From positions 3,023,127 to 3,087,126 of the forward strand of contig OZ035999.1 of assembly GCA_964035015.1 (NCBI GenBank): 64,000 bases of DNA. The letters are read 5' to 3'. The notes beneath the pieces were generated by a model. That model ran no database searches. It saw nothing but the letters and a program-made list of their open reading frames with translations, and was not told where the DNA came from. The stretch is from Corallium rubrum (lineage: Eukaryota; Cnidaria; Anthozoa; Scleralcyonacea; Coralliidae). The position numbers were made by a program, and so were the translations under genes. Below are positions 13,135-22,500 of the stretch, piece by piece; the stretch's first letter is position 1, and every line of letters begins with the position of its first letter.

Positions 13135-15254
13135 CACAAGTACAGCAAGTACAGTGCAGTACAGCAAAACCATGATACTCACAATGAACACAAATGGTAT
13201 AAAAAATTCATTGCTATTTTTTAACAGATGGAATAACAGCAGAACAAGTGGTGGCTGAAAATAAGAATTGGAACATGAAAATTAATACAATTTGTTGAAG
13301 CTACAAAGCCTACTGTATACTGTCAGTAATAAATTATTTATAAAAAGTTCTTTCCGTATTTACAATAGACCTTTCCACATGAAGTGAATGGATCACATGT
13401 TCTTTCTTTTTGACAAATCTGATTGGCTAATGTCCAACGTTTTGCAAGAGTTAAGCAACTTTTGCAACACATTATCCAGTGCACTTTGTGGAAAGGTCTA
13501 TTCAACTAAACTAGGCTTTCACAAAATCAATGGGTTGTGCATACATAAATCTGATTACTGTACCGTATTTTCTGGGTGATAACCCGCACAGTGTATAACC
13601 CACACAGCAACAAAAATGTTACTTTGGGAAAAATAAATCAGCGTATTACCCACGCCATCGGATACCCACAGCTGCTAATATGTAATAGATTTGGGACCAC
13701 AAAATTTTAAAAAAGTATATACAGTACCAGTAGTTGAAAGATGAAAGTAGAATCCTTGGTCTACGGTCTTTGTGATGGCGTTGTCTTAAGAATTCAACAG
13801 AGTACTACCCACACCACCCTATTACCTGTACTAATTATGTTTCCTACCAAAATTATAAGCCCTCAGACAGGAATGAGTTAGAAACTATCGCTCTAACTCT
13901 TTCCTGTCTGAATTGGTCTTCAGTATTTTATTCTGGCTAATGCCAGATGATTTTATTCACCTCTGGAATTTAAAGCCCCTGGATAGGAATGAGTTAATGG
14001 CATAGTGTAGAATTTTGAAGATCTTGGCATGGTATTTTTGCCATTTTGAAACCTTGGCATGGCATTTTGAAAGGCTTGGCATATCTTCAGCATGAAGTTT
14101 ACACGGAATGTACTCTGGCCTGCTTCAGTTGGCAAGACATGCAGTGCCATCCTTCATACTCTGCAGGACTGCAACTACATTATGGTGATTGAATTAAAGG
14201 TAATATAATAATTATATATATATATATACACATATACAGTCAGTACATACATATTACTCACATTATTTTTAGGTTCAACCATTCAACTCTTACCTCATGT
14301 ACTGTATCACCAGAGTAGGGAGATATTCCATAATCCAAAAGAGATAACCCTTCCAACACTTCAAAAAGAAAAGAAAACTTGATGCTGTAGCTACATTCAG
14401 TAATATCGAGTACGATTGGTGCCAGACTGCACAGAGTTGGGCAATGGTGCACCCGCGATATGTTACATGATGACCTTCAATGCCCCTAAGATGTATTGTG
14501 CACTCATTTTCAGTGCCTCAGGCACATACCCCTGTTCCATTATCTACGTTGAGGTGGCACCCAGTAAAATCAAATGCTGGAAACCTGTTATGTATTTCAG
14601 GACTTTACTTTCAAGTTTAACTGTCTTAAACATCACCCCTGCCTGCCCTTGAGTGTGCCTTGGGACATCTTTTGCACCCCTGACATCTTGGTGAAAAGGT
14701 GCCCAACTCTGCAGTCTGGAATGGGTGCCAAAATTCATACTTTAAATTTTGCAGACATCTTAAATGCGACATCTCCGAAATGAATTTCGAGCGATACTTG
14801 CCAATTTGATACACACAACTGAGCACTCGCCTCATTTGCATAATTTAAAACCCATTTTAGTACAACGTGCTAGTTGATATTAAACCCTTGAAATATTTAA
14901 AACATTTACCAAAACAATTTCACACATTTTATATTAAACACATTATTAACCTAAATGAGTAACCAATATAGTTAAATCTTTCCTGGCTACAACTTCCAGT
15001 ACATGCTCACAGCTCAAGTACTTTAGTTTTGTACTGGCGTACAGCTTTTTTGAAAACTTCAGTACAGTATATATGCATATTTTCAATATCGAATTACTGC
15101 CTTTACCTCGCTTCCACGATGCCACGGGTGTAACGAACTCAATTCTGTTGTAAATCCAATCTTTAACACCTGAAAGAAGCAGTAAATACCTCAATGCAAG
15201 TGAACTAAATATTACTAAAGAACAACTTCGCGCTGAACTCGAAACCACCGCCAT
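5798..15254 (-). CDS. PIGU: PIG-U, GPI transamidase subunit (5' eight exons; 3' end outside window)
   Basis: Spliced from eight exons read on the minus strand: 15254-15107, 14358-14294, 13254-13183, 11863-11801, 11648-11545, 8884-8784, 6687-6587, 5952-5798. All introns are GT-AG and phases join without a stop, giving about 269 residues. Diagnostic stretches that match the PIG-U family as I remember it: VTPVASWKR then [17 protein letters not shown] (exons 1-2), [11 protein letters not shown] (3), [16 protein letters not shown] (6), [14 protein letters not shown] (7), and a hydrophobic segment ending [13 protein letters not shown] (8). Several membrane segments are evident. PIG-U is a multi-pass ER membrane subunit of the complex (with PIG-K, GPAA1, PIG-S, PIG-T) that attaches GPI anchors to proteins. 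The ATG at 15254 is the first in frame and gives a hydrophobic N terminus. The last seen exon ends in phase 2 at donor 5797, so the remaining exons must lie left of position 1; I found none in 1-5797. It is divergent from the GFOD gene. Confidence 0.9.
6768..6965. mobile_element. Single arm of TTAA-type MITE (AAAATTAAGTTTGTCTTAT family)
   Basis: Matches one arm of the full palindromic copies at 9177-9650 and 30297-30756 and the copy at 32440-32790: CTTATTCGAAAGAACACTT, AACATCTTTTGCAGTTTTTC, GATATTTCAGTTCGTTTGA. In PIG-U intron 6. Confidence 0.7.
7009..7634. mobile_element. Foldback element with about 250-bp arms, second copy 60246-60917
   Basis: Arms run from TTTCTTGAAAAATGGAAAAT inward and return as its complement; the right outer end is AGCCACCTTAA. 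Inside each arm are CTAAATGTTATGCATAGTT and CTTCAAACTAATTTAATTC. TTAA at the outer ends suggests a TTAA target. No coding capacity. Confidence 0.8.
7760..7935. repeat. Short hairpin GACCTGTTGACTC / GAGTCAACAGGTC
   Basis: Inverted halves around 7835-7900 containing CATTAGAGCAAAAACTGATG; the same GAGTCAACAGG-C-AAAGCT motif recurs at 45550-45570 in another foldback repeat. Confidence 0.5.
8081..8280. repeat. (CAAAA)n then (CAAAAA)n array
   Basis: About 15 pentamers change over at about 8157 to about 19 hexamers, in PIG-U intron 6. The Phe/Cys/Leu frames seen in it are repeat artefacts. Confidence 0.95.
9127..10157. mobile_element. Palindromic element interrupted by a second MITE
   Basis: Outer arms: AGTGCCTCTATGG...TAACTTAGG (9127-9174) and its complement (10107-10157). 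Inner arm parts GATGTTTCCCGAATTTTTT (9659) and its complement (10075-10095) show where the original arm was split by the insertion 9177-9650. The core 9723-10045 holds a short frame at 9853 ([12 protein letters not shown]) that I cannot assign. Confidence 0.75.
9177..9650. mobile_element. Palindromic TTAA-type MITE nested in 9127-10157
   Basis: Near-palindrome of about 470 bp with ends AAGTGCAAATGAAGCGA and TCGTTTCATTTGCATTTTA. The host arm read from its intact partner is CTTAGGTTAAAAGAAAATG; the insertion lies exactly at that TTAA. Confidence 0.8.
10255..10335. repeat. GTTTCGAGCGGAGAGC / GCTCCGCTTGAAAC hairpin repeat
   Basis: Inverted pair of the motif family described at 28249-28760, variant with GAGCGG and GGGCTCCGC. 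Confidence 0.5.
10788..10930. mobile_element. Partial copy of ACGTTTCGAGCGAAGG hairpin element
   Basis: Contains GTGTGCTGCGTAGGCAG, then CAACGTTTCGAGCGAAGG and its complement CTTTCGCTCGAAACGTTAG. Related copies: 20635-20750, 29344-29530, 41618-41836. Confidence 0.65.
11166..11218. repeat. (TA)n tract
   Basis: Perfect dinucleotide run. A shorter one is at 11495-11518; both in PIG-U intron 5. Confidence 0.9.
11910..12795. repeat. 15-bp minisatellite GGTACTTTGTAAAAT
   Basis: About 58 units. From 12280 to 12660 copies are nearly identical and differ mainly at one base (TGT or TGC); the left third is diverged (GTGAAA units, some 14 or 16 bp). Because 15 is a multiple of three, frames stay open on both strands; none is a gene. 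It lies in PIG-U intron 3 and begins about 45 bp from the exon-4 acceptor. Confidence 0.95.
12815..13132. repeat. Dispersed repeat with (TA)n tracts; copy at 61770-62165
   Basis: 12815-12950 (GTTAATCTTCACACATGC ... TGCATCCAGTGAAACTC) is the reverse complement of both ends of 61770-62165. Followed by (TA)n at 12953-13019 and 13094-13131 around a short unique stretch. Confidence 0.7.
13364..13502. mobile_element. 139-bp MITE, ends AATAGACCTTTCCACA
   Basis: Terminal inverted repeats of about 20 bp (AATAGACCTTTCCACATG and CTTTGTGGAAAGGTCTATT). In PIG-U intron 2. Confidence 0.7.
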
Positions 15255-15557
15255 GTTTTCATGTTTGGGTGCTCGTTAAACTGTCGGTAAAACTCGGAGA
15301 CTAATCGGAGTTCGGGGGAGGATTAGGTTGAATGACTGCTCTTGAAATTTGAGTTTTGTTCTTCCGTGATCTTGAGAGCGATTTTCTTTTAACTGGACAT
15401 TCGACACCGAATTTACTTGGCTTTTCTAAACCATTCTAGTAGTTTTCAGTTACTGAAAACACCAATTTGTACGCGAATGCGAAAAGAGTAAAGAAAGTTA
15501 AGAAACACTATTTAGCAATCGGCTAGTACTCGGAACCAACCGATCAACCCGAAGGAA
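15255..15557. promoter_or_regulatory. Divergent intergenic region between PIG-U and GFOD start codons
   Basis: Only 303 bp separate the two opposing ATGs, so both 5' UTRs and core promoters must lie here unless an upstream non-coding exon exists. I see no TATA box at a convincing place and, unlike the flanks, no transposon or simple repeat. A bidirectional promoter is inferred from the arrangement, not from a recognised motif. Confidence 0.6.
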
Positions 15558-18500
15558 ATGTTGTCAACCCCACCGCCATTCAGAAAAGAAAGACCAAGCT
15601 CTCCCACTGCCTTGAGTTTGGCTATGGCTTATCGACGCGACTCCGCTCAAACTTGTCTTCCGTCTATCGGGATGATAGGTACGGGATACACATCTCGATT
15701 GCTTGTTCCAGCTTTACGTTCGGCCGGGTTTGCCGTGAGTGCAGCTTGGGGAAACAACGAAGTCAAAGTGAAGGAAATGGCTGAAGCCCTCAATATCCCG
15801 TTTTACACTACAAAGATAGACGAGCTGTTATTGCGTAGCGATGTCGACCTCGTGTGCGTCTTTTGTCCCCCTCATCTACGAGCTGATGTGGCGGTTAAGG
15901 CTCTGTTGATTGGAAAGAATGTGGTGTGTGAAATGCCTGCTGGACTGGACCGCTTGGACGCTCAAAGAATGGTCGATGCGTCTCAGTATTATTCAAAACT
16001 GCTTTCCCTGATGGGGCACGAACTTAGATACCTCCCGGCCTTTGTTAAAATGAAGGAGATGATAACCGATGGGTTCTGTGGTGAGATAACCATATACGAC
16101 TGTCGTGTAGAGATGGATTCCCTTCTCGGTACAAAATATAACTGGTTGTGTGACCATATGATGGGTGGTGGTGCCCTTAACTTGCTCGGCACTCATCTGA
16201 TTGATTTGAGTCTGTTTCTGATTGGTCAACAAGCTACTGAAGTCCACGGGGTGTTGAAGACTTTTAATAAACAGACAGAACACATTCAAGGATTTCGTCA
16301 TATTACCAGTGATGATTACAGCTGCTTTCAAATGAAAATGGACAAAGGATGTTTTGCCAACGTATCACTCAACACCCATATACCAGGGAAATTCAAACAA
16401 GAAGTTATGGTTGTTGGTGATAAAGGTAGACTTGTGGTAAGAAATGGTGATCTTTATGGTGTGAAGCTCGATCAGTCAAATGAAGAGAAGCTTTATTATA
16501 AAGAACGTGGACGAGTCAGCATACCTTACGATGTGAAGAAATCACCACCAGAAATATATATGATTGCTTTGGAGAAATGGCTTCAGACTATCAAGAAATC
16601 ATTCATGTTTCAAGAAGACCAGAAGAGTGCCAACTTGGATGTTGTGGCTAGTGCAGCTAAATTTGAAGATGGTATGTGCACGGGTGTGTGGTCAGATCAA
16701 AGGCCACCAAGAGGGAGGGCAGGGGGTGGGTGGCAAGTTGCTCATACCCCAACTTGAGAGGGGGCTCCCTAGCATTTTTAAGATTCAAGTTTTTGACATA
16801 AGAAAGTGCAGGAAAAGAAAGCGTTGGACCCTAGAAAGTGCAGGCCCCCAGTAAGCACGGGGGCCAGAAAGCATGGTGGCCAAGAATATGTGGTGGTGCC
16901 CAGAAAGTGTAGTAGGGCCCAAGTGAAGACACTTGGGTGATGTGATCAATATTTTTACCAGAGCCCCACAATACCTCTTGGGGCCCTGGTAAAATCTGAG
17001 GGTCCACATACAGAAAATCCACTCAGAACAGTTTTGGTAGTACATGTACACTGAGTACAGTACATATGGATTTTATGACCTTGTAATGGGCATGTCAGAG
17101 CTTGTTTTCTGGTACCCATTTGCAAAACATTGCAACTAGCTGATTGGCAAGGTTCAACTTAACAGTTTGTGATTCGTGATTCATGAACCAAATTACGAAC
17201 TTAACGAATGCAAAAGCATAGATTTTAATAAAAATCACGAATCGAAGATAAGTGACTTTTGAAACTTTACATGATCGCATATTCGGAGCTAGAGGCCTAG
17301 GTACTAACACTGAGCTATTCTCACATAGCATACATGAAGTAGTTTACATTAAGTGTCAGTGGTACTGTGGAAGCATTGCAAACTTTGGAGAAAGAAATCT
17401 TTCCAGGAAATTGAAGAAAATTTCCAATGTTGACTTTTCTCTTTTGACAATGTTGGACTTGGAAGATGAAAATGACGACAACGGTCCACTGGAACTGAGT
17501 AAAGTCTGCAAGTCACAGGGAACGCACGGCAGGCTCTGGGAACTGATTGAATTGATGCTGATGCTGAATATTGTTCATGCATGTATATAATTTTAAAAAA
17601 ACTTTATTAGTTTTATATATATACAAAACTTTTATAATATTCAGGTTTTACAAACCATTTTAACAGATGATTATTGTTCAGTTTTATTTTACAAAAAATA
17701 AACCTTTTCGTTTTTTGACTGAATGGAGGTAAAAATCAGGCTTTATATTGATGAAACTTTTTTGAAATTCACGAACCAGTTTTCAGCAGTTAATTCGAAC
17801 CTTGATTGGTTGCTGAAAATTCAGGATTGCGCAGTATTGACTGCCCAGTTGATGTGTATAGTGACAAAACTGATATCACCGTGTACTCACAAATATGATA
17901 ATATCACATACTACTGCTTTTATCGGGTGAAAAACAGCATCCAAAACTTGAAAAGAAAAATCAACCAAAATTCATACAATAATAATTCTTAATTACTGTA
18001 ACTCTGTTTGGTCAGTCTGTACTGGAAAGTATTTGCTTGGGTTGTTTTGCACAGATCTTGTTCCTTCTGCATCACTTGGTGACCTTGGTCGGTAAGAAAA
18101 CCTCATGCAAATATTACAGTTGATTTCACACTACTTTACCGCCGTGTGTTGCGAAGTTCGTTGGGAAGTTCGTTGGGAAGTTCAGATATTCGTTTGGAAG
18201 TTCGGAATTACATTGCCAAGGCTGAAAAATTAACCAGTCAGAATGAGTTTTGATCCAAAGCTCGCATTTTGATTGGATGATTTTCAACGTTGGCAACGTA
18301 ATTCTAAACTTCTGAACGAATATCTGAACTTCCCAACAAACTTCGCAACACACAGCAGTAAAGTAATGTGAAATAAACTGTAATACAGTACTTTACCAGA
18401 CAGAGTAAATGCTAGTCTGAGGCAAAGGGCTACCGGTAATATTGTATGTACCTCAAGTCTAAATCTAATTTTTGAGATTACAGATTTAAAACTTAACAGT

Positions 18501-18778
18501 GTTGAAATTTCCTGTGTGTTTTAGGATTTTATGTCCGAGCAGTTCTGGATGCTATTGTTGAGTCAAACAATACACATGAATGGGTTAAAGTCTACATGGA
18601 TCAAACCAGTACAGATCATGGGCCATACTGGGGTGAAGGCCAACCGGTGGCCGTTATTCCCACACCCAAAAGAAAGACTAGTGCTGAAGTGAGTGGTAAA
18701 CAACCAAAAGGTGCAGGAAAAGTCAAGGAAAAACCATCACCTGTTACCCCGAAGCGTGTTGAGAAAAACAAATTCTAA
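15558..18778 (+). CDS. GFOD: GFOD1/2-like glucose-fructose oxidoreductase domain protein
   Basis: Two exons, 15558-16671 and 18525-18778, joined at a phase-1 GT-AG intron, give 455 residues. After a 33-residue N-terminal extension the Rossmann fold begins at CLPSIGMIGTGYTSR (dinucleotide-binding G38, G41, G43). Family stretches follow: DVDLVCVFCPPHLRADVAVKAL, the GKNVVCEMPAG strand, LGTKYNWLCDHMMGGGALN, LIDLSLFLIGQ, LKTFNKQTEHIQG, ITSDDYSCFQM and VVGDKGRLVV, typical of GFOD1/GFOD2 rather than bacterial Gfo/Idh/MocA enzymes. Exon 2 supplies the C-terminal helix (FYVRAVLDAIVESNNTHEW) and then a basic, Pro/Lys-rich tail of about 50 residues that vertebrate GFODs lack. Family proteins are about 390 aa. 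An internal Met at residue 23 is an alternative start. Vertebrate GFODs are linked to the extracellular matrix; the enzymatic substrate is unknown. The single intron holds a palindromic MITE. Confidence 0.92.
16672..18524 (+). other. GFOD intron
   Basis: Donor GTATGT after GAAGATG, acceptor GTTTTAG. Contents: short diverged GAAAGTGCAGG-type repeats (16800-16990), unassigned sequence with chance frames, and the MITE 18116-18384. Confidence 0.85.
18116..18384. mobile_element. Palindromic MITE in the GFOD intron
   Basis: Ends ATTACAGTTGATTTCACA and TGTGAAATAAACTGTAAT; arms share GTGTGTTGCGAAGTT and GAAGTTCAGATATTCGT. The left arm has an internal 15-bp duplication (GTTGGGAAGTTC). Confidence 0.75.
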
Positions 18779-18785
18779 ATTATTA

Positions 18786-19316
18786 AAGAACATTGGCAAT
18801 AAAAAATAAGTTTGTCTCATTTGAAAGAACCTGTCAAATGGTATAAGAAGACCTTTTACAATTTTTCCGTATTGTTTTGGTTTTGGAAATATTTCGACCA
18901 AAGACAGCGTGCTGTCCGCCATCTTGTTGTAATATTGGGTCTAATTAACTAGGAAATTGGTGACGTCACAACCAGGGTAAACCTGATGAAACTATTCCAT
19001 GGGTGATCAGATTTCCACGGAAGGCTTTTTAAATGTTGTGGGTCAATTTAAAATGGAAATAGCGCAACAAAAAATCGAGTTTCTAGCTCATAATGTCATA
19101 AGGTTGGCAAGATAAAAATTTCACTTTATCCTGGTTATGTCGTCACATGCATAATTTTGCATATCGAAAATAATTCCAAGATGGCGGACAGCACGCTGTC
19201 TTTGGTCAAAATATTTCCAAAACCAAAACAGATACGGGAAAATTGTAAAAGGTCTTCTTATACCATTTGACGAGTTCTTTCAAATGAGATAAACTTAATT
19301 TTTATTGCCAATACCC
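18786..19316. mobile_element. Foldback MITE directly after GFOD
   Basis: Arms of about 175 bp, TTGGCAATAAAAAATAAG at left and TAATTTTTATTGCCAA at right, sharing GACAGCGTGCTGTCCGCCAT. It starts 8 bp after the GFOD stop. Confidence 0.8.
18798..18803 (+). promoter_or_regulatory. Candidate poly(A) signal of GFOD, inside a MITE terminus
   Basis: AATAAA begins 20 bp after the GFOD stop codon. It lies within the left terminal inverted repeat (TTGGCAATAAAAA) of the foldback element 18786-19316, so transcript ending may have been taken over by a transposon end. No other AATAAA is closer. Confidence 0.5.
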
Positions 19317-19689
19317 TTTAATAGAAATAATATGAAATGAAAATGAATATTTAAATTTGGATTTTCGGACTAATTGCTCTAACAGTCTAACTGTGTAAAT
19401 ATAAATATTATTCAACTATGAAATTTGTGATTTGTAAATGAATTGACTAAGTATAAAATTGCTGGATATTTTGCCAGATCAAGATAAGTTGTAGAAGGAA
19501 AATTACAAGGAACCGATTATGAGGATTTTAGGGGAGGCATTGTTGGCACAGAAGTTAAGCCTGGTCAAATGGAGTTAGTACCTGGATGACTTCATAATGA
19601 TTTAATATTTCTATTGCGCAAATTAGCATGTGGATATGATCAAATGCGCATTACAAAACTACAGATGGCTTATCAAAGGCGCTTCAAGC

Positions 19690-19950
19690 AGCCGCCATAC
19701 AACACGGCACAGCCACGGATTACATCTGAGACCTAGGTGTTGATTTTATTGAGGGGGGGAACCGGAGAACCCGGCGAAAAACCCTCGGAGCACAGGAGAG
19801 ACCAACTAAACTCTACTCACATGAGTTCCAAGCTCGAGAACGGGGTCATTCCCAGACGGTCACCCATCCAAGTACTAACCCCGTCTAACCGGGCTTAACT
19901 ATTGGTGAGAGGCAGCGCCCTAACAGCACACGCCACCTGTGCTCCCCTTC
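19690..19950 (-). mobile_element. 5S rRNA-derived SINE (SINE3 type)
   Basis: On the minus strand the 5' part reads GGTTAGTACTTGGATGGG, the internal promoter C-box region of 5S rRNA, after AAGCCCGGTTAGACG. A tail with CGGGTTCTCCGG follows. Similar copies at 24205-24625, 46430-46735 and 63851-64000. Only part of 5S is present, so it is not a 5S gene. Confidence 0.8.
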
Positions 19951-20099
19951 ATGTCAGTATAATTGTTGATTCTCCCCTGTGCCTTGATGGTTTTTCACTG
20001 GGGCATGCCCCTGGACGACCCCTCTGGATTTGTGTCATCACTGATCCCCTTTTCAAAAATCCTCAACACCAGTGATATGAAACAGCATAGTTTTATTGT

Positions 20100-20345
20100 T
20101 ACGAGTATCATTCTACTGTACTTTGCCACATAGGTCGAAATACGTCGGGAAAACGAAGTCCGTCGAACCGTGTTATGACAGCCAATCAGCGCTCGTAATT
20201 TTCGACCAAGGCCAATGAAAAGCCAAGTACGTCGAAACTGCTTGGCAAGGTATTTCGACGTACTTGGCATTTGATTGGTCGAGGCGTAAAATAGCGAGTT
20301 GTGATTGGCTGGGCTGAGCAATGCGCCTTGAATTTATCCAGGTTG
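20100..20345. repeat. Inverted GTACGTCGAAA repeats
   Basis: CCAAGTACGTCGAAACTG (20222) faces TTTCGACGTACTTGG (20251) and related GGTCGAAATACGTCGG lies at 20132. Unassigned foldback sequence. Confidence 0.5.
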
Positions 20346-20634
20346 GGCTTCGAGAAGTGTGCTACCGGTAGTAGGCGCTCTAAAGAGCAATGATGAAAAC
20401 TTACTTCACCAAAACTTTCATGATTTGACGAAGAAAACACAATCCTATTCCATCTCTCTGGTCACAGTGCTCTGGTCGAGAGCCTATAGCGCAGATTGGC
20501 AAGGCTTGTATACCGTCATTTTGGAACGGAGACATATATTCCGCCTAATTATTATACCCTCACAAATAATCGTCCAATCACATGTCTACATTAGCGTCAC
20601 GTGCCAGCCCAATATTTTACGATGTAATAAAAGT

Positions 20635-20750
20635 AGTGTGCTGCGTAGGCAGTGTTGAAACAACAATCGAAATATGGTATAGTAGGTTAATACTGCCGAA
20701 ACAGAGAACGTAAGTGGTCTAACGTTTCGAGCGAAGGCCCTTGTAGGACA
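20635..20750. mobile_element. Partial ACGTTTCGAGCGAAGG element
   Basis: TGTGCTGCGTAGGCAGTG, ATCGAAATATGGTATAG and AACGTTTCGAGCGAAGG in the order seen in 41618-41836; only one side is present. Confidence 0.65.
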
Positions 20751-21324
20751 ACTACATATTGAGCAGCAACCTTTGGACTGCTATCTGAGTAATCTGACCA
20801 CTTGTCTGCCAAGTGTTTAATATCAAATAACAAGTTGTCAACGTTCTCGGCCACCTGATCCTCGTTGATAATATGTAATTTTTTCACACTTCTGAATTCT
20901 GTGTCAATAGTAAATTTTTATTATTTTTATAGATCCGAAGCATCTGGCATGATAATTCCTTGATCGAAGACCTGTGAGCACTGCGTTCTTCTCAATACAT
21001 ATCAAACGATTTGCCAAAGCCATATCCAACTTCCTTACTACCCTATTGTCCTCGTAGTTTGATGGGGGGGGGGGGGGGGGGGGACTTACGTACGTCGAAA
21101 TTATTAAATTTATTCAGGCTTTTCCCTGTATTTGTGTAATGAATCTGCAGATGTATGTGGCCCACGTTCCATTTAATATGCAACATAGCCTATACTCATT
21201 TATACCTACTCTAAAACTTACATAATATTCCATAAAAATGGTAAAATGTGCCATTGGTAAAAACATGTTTTAAGACTTAAAATTTTCGAAAAAAATGGAA
21301 GAAACGCGGTCAGGATGATTCATA

Positions 21325-21447
21325 ATAAAAGCAAATAAAACGTTCACTGGCCAGAATAATTTATTGAAACGACCTTTCGGCTACCAGACTGTAGCCTTCA
21401 ACGGGTAAATTATTCTGGTCATTGAACGTTTTATTTGCTTTTATTTT
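21325..21447. mobile_element. Hairpin element, ends AAAAGCAAATAAAACGTT
   Basis: ATAAAAGCAAATAAAACG (21327) returns as CGTTTTATTTGCTTTTAT; between them is ACGACCTTTCGGCTACC, a variant of the recurrent GAAGG hairpin. Confidence 0.65.
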
Positions 21448-21494
21448 AAAATTTTGTTCAAATGCGCTGTCAGAATGCCGGAAATGCCATCTTC

Positions 21495-22445
21495 TAGCCT
21501 GCGTAGCCGGCGCTGGGGATTGGGACGGACAGTGAAAGGAGCGCCAGTTATCAATGGGAAATAAAATACGCTATTAAATTTAACTCAGTATTTATACTGA
21601 TATGCGTGCGAATGTCGCGAGATGTTATGATTATATTTATATTGATCGTCATAGTCGTTACATACACATGTTTTATAACTGTCGGAAACTTTGCCACCGC
21701 TTATCAGCAATCACACAATTCACTCTATTTTCTGGTTAATTTATATAAAGATTTAATTTACTCACAATCACAGTCACAATATACGATGTTTCACTTCACT
21801 GTTCTCTCTTTAGCTCTGATCGCATGCATGTCTCTTATCCAATTAAATGAGGTTCTATTAATGTAATTCTAAACTAATCTTAATTAATCTAATATAACAA
21901 CAACAACAATGCCAGTCTCCGACATAACTACAAAAATAATCTGTCTGAGCTTTCTGTAGCCCACTCAACATAATTTGATACACATGCTCATTCACAACTG
22001 TGCTATTTTAGTTAATTCTAGATACGTGTTTTTTAAACGGAGTATTAAATATTCGAGCAACTTCCAAATTAATGATTAAGCTATTCAGCTCAGGTTTTTG
22101 AAATTGACAACTTCCAAAAATACACTTGTTTCAATTAGGGGGCGGCACCAATCTCGTTCCCAGAGCCCACGTTCCCCTTACCCAGCGGGCGGAAAACGAG
22201 AGACTCTGGGATAATCCGTTCACGCCATTACAGGATTCTTGTTATCCGGAAGAAGAGTTATATAGAGTTCACTGTGTTCATCAGCCAATGAAATATCGAT
22301 GTGAAACGGATTATCCCAGAGTCTCTCGTTTCCCGGGTGGGAAACGTGGGCTCTGGGAACGAGATTGGGGCGGCACGAAAAATAACAATATAATAGGCGT
22401 CAGGCGCTCCCTTCCCGGATCACACAGCGCCGGCTACGCAGGCTA
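21495..22445. mobile_element. 951-bp Mutator-like element, ends TAGCCTGCGTAGCCGGC
   Basis: Terminal repeats TAGCCTGCGTAGCCGGCGCT (left) and its complement (right) are identical over 20 bp. Flanks GCCATCTTC (21486-21494) and GCCATTTTC (22446-22454) are a 9-bp TSD with one change. It lies inside a hAT-family fragment whose halves (21460-21494, 22446-22500) match 30975-31055. No transposase is visible; a hydrophobic 86-codon frame at 21606 is not recognised. Confidence 0.8.
22149..22367. mobile_element. 219-bp MITE with perfect 9-bp TSD, nested in 21495-22445
   Basis: Ends CAATCTCGTTCCCAGAGCC and its complement; flanked by GGGCGGCAC on both sides (22140-22148, 22368-22376). Arms extend with AGACTCTGGGATAATCCG. 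End sequence resembles 1828-2187 and 3946-5785. Confidence 0.85.
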
Positions 22446-22500
22446 GCCATTTTCAAGACCCAAATTTCAAAAAATTTCCCCGGACCCCCCTAGAAATCCA

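Noticed and set aside
21606..21866. 86-codon hydrophobic frame as a gene
   Set aside because: It lies inside the Mutator-like element, with no recognisable family and no splice support.
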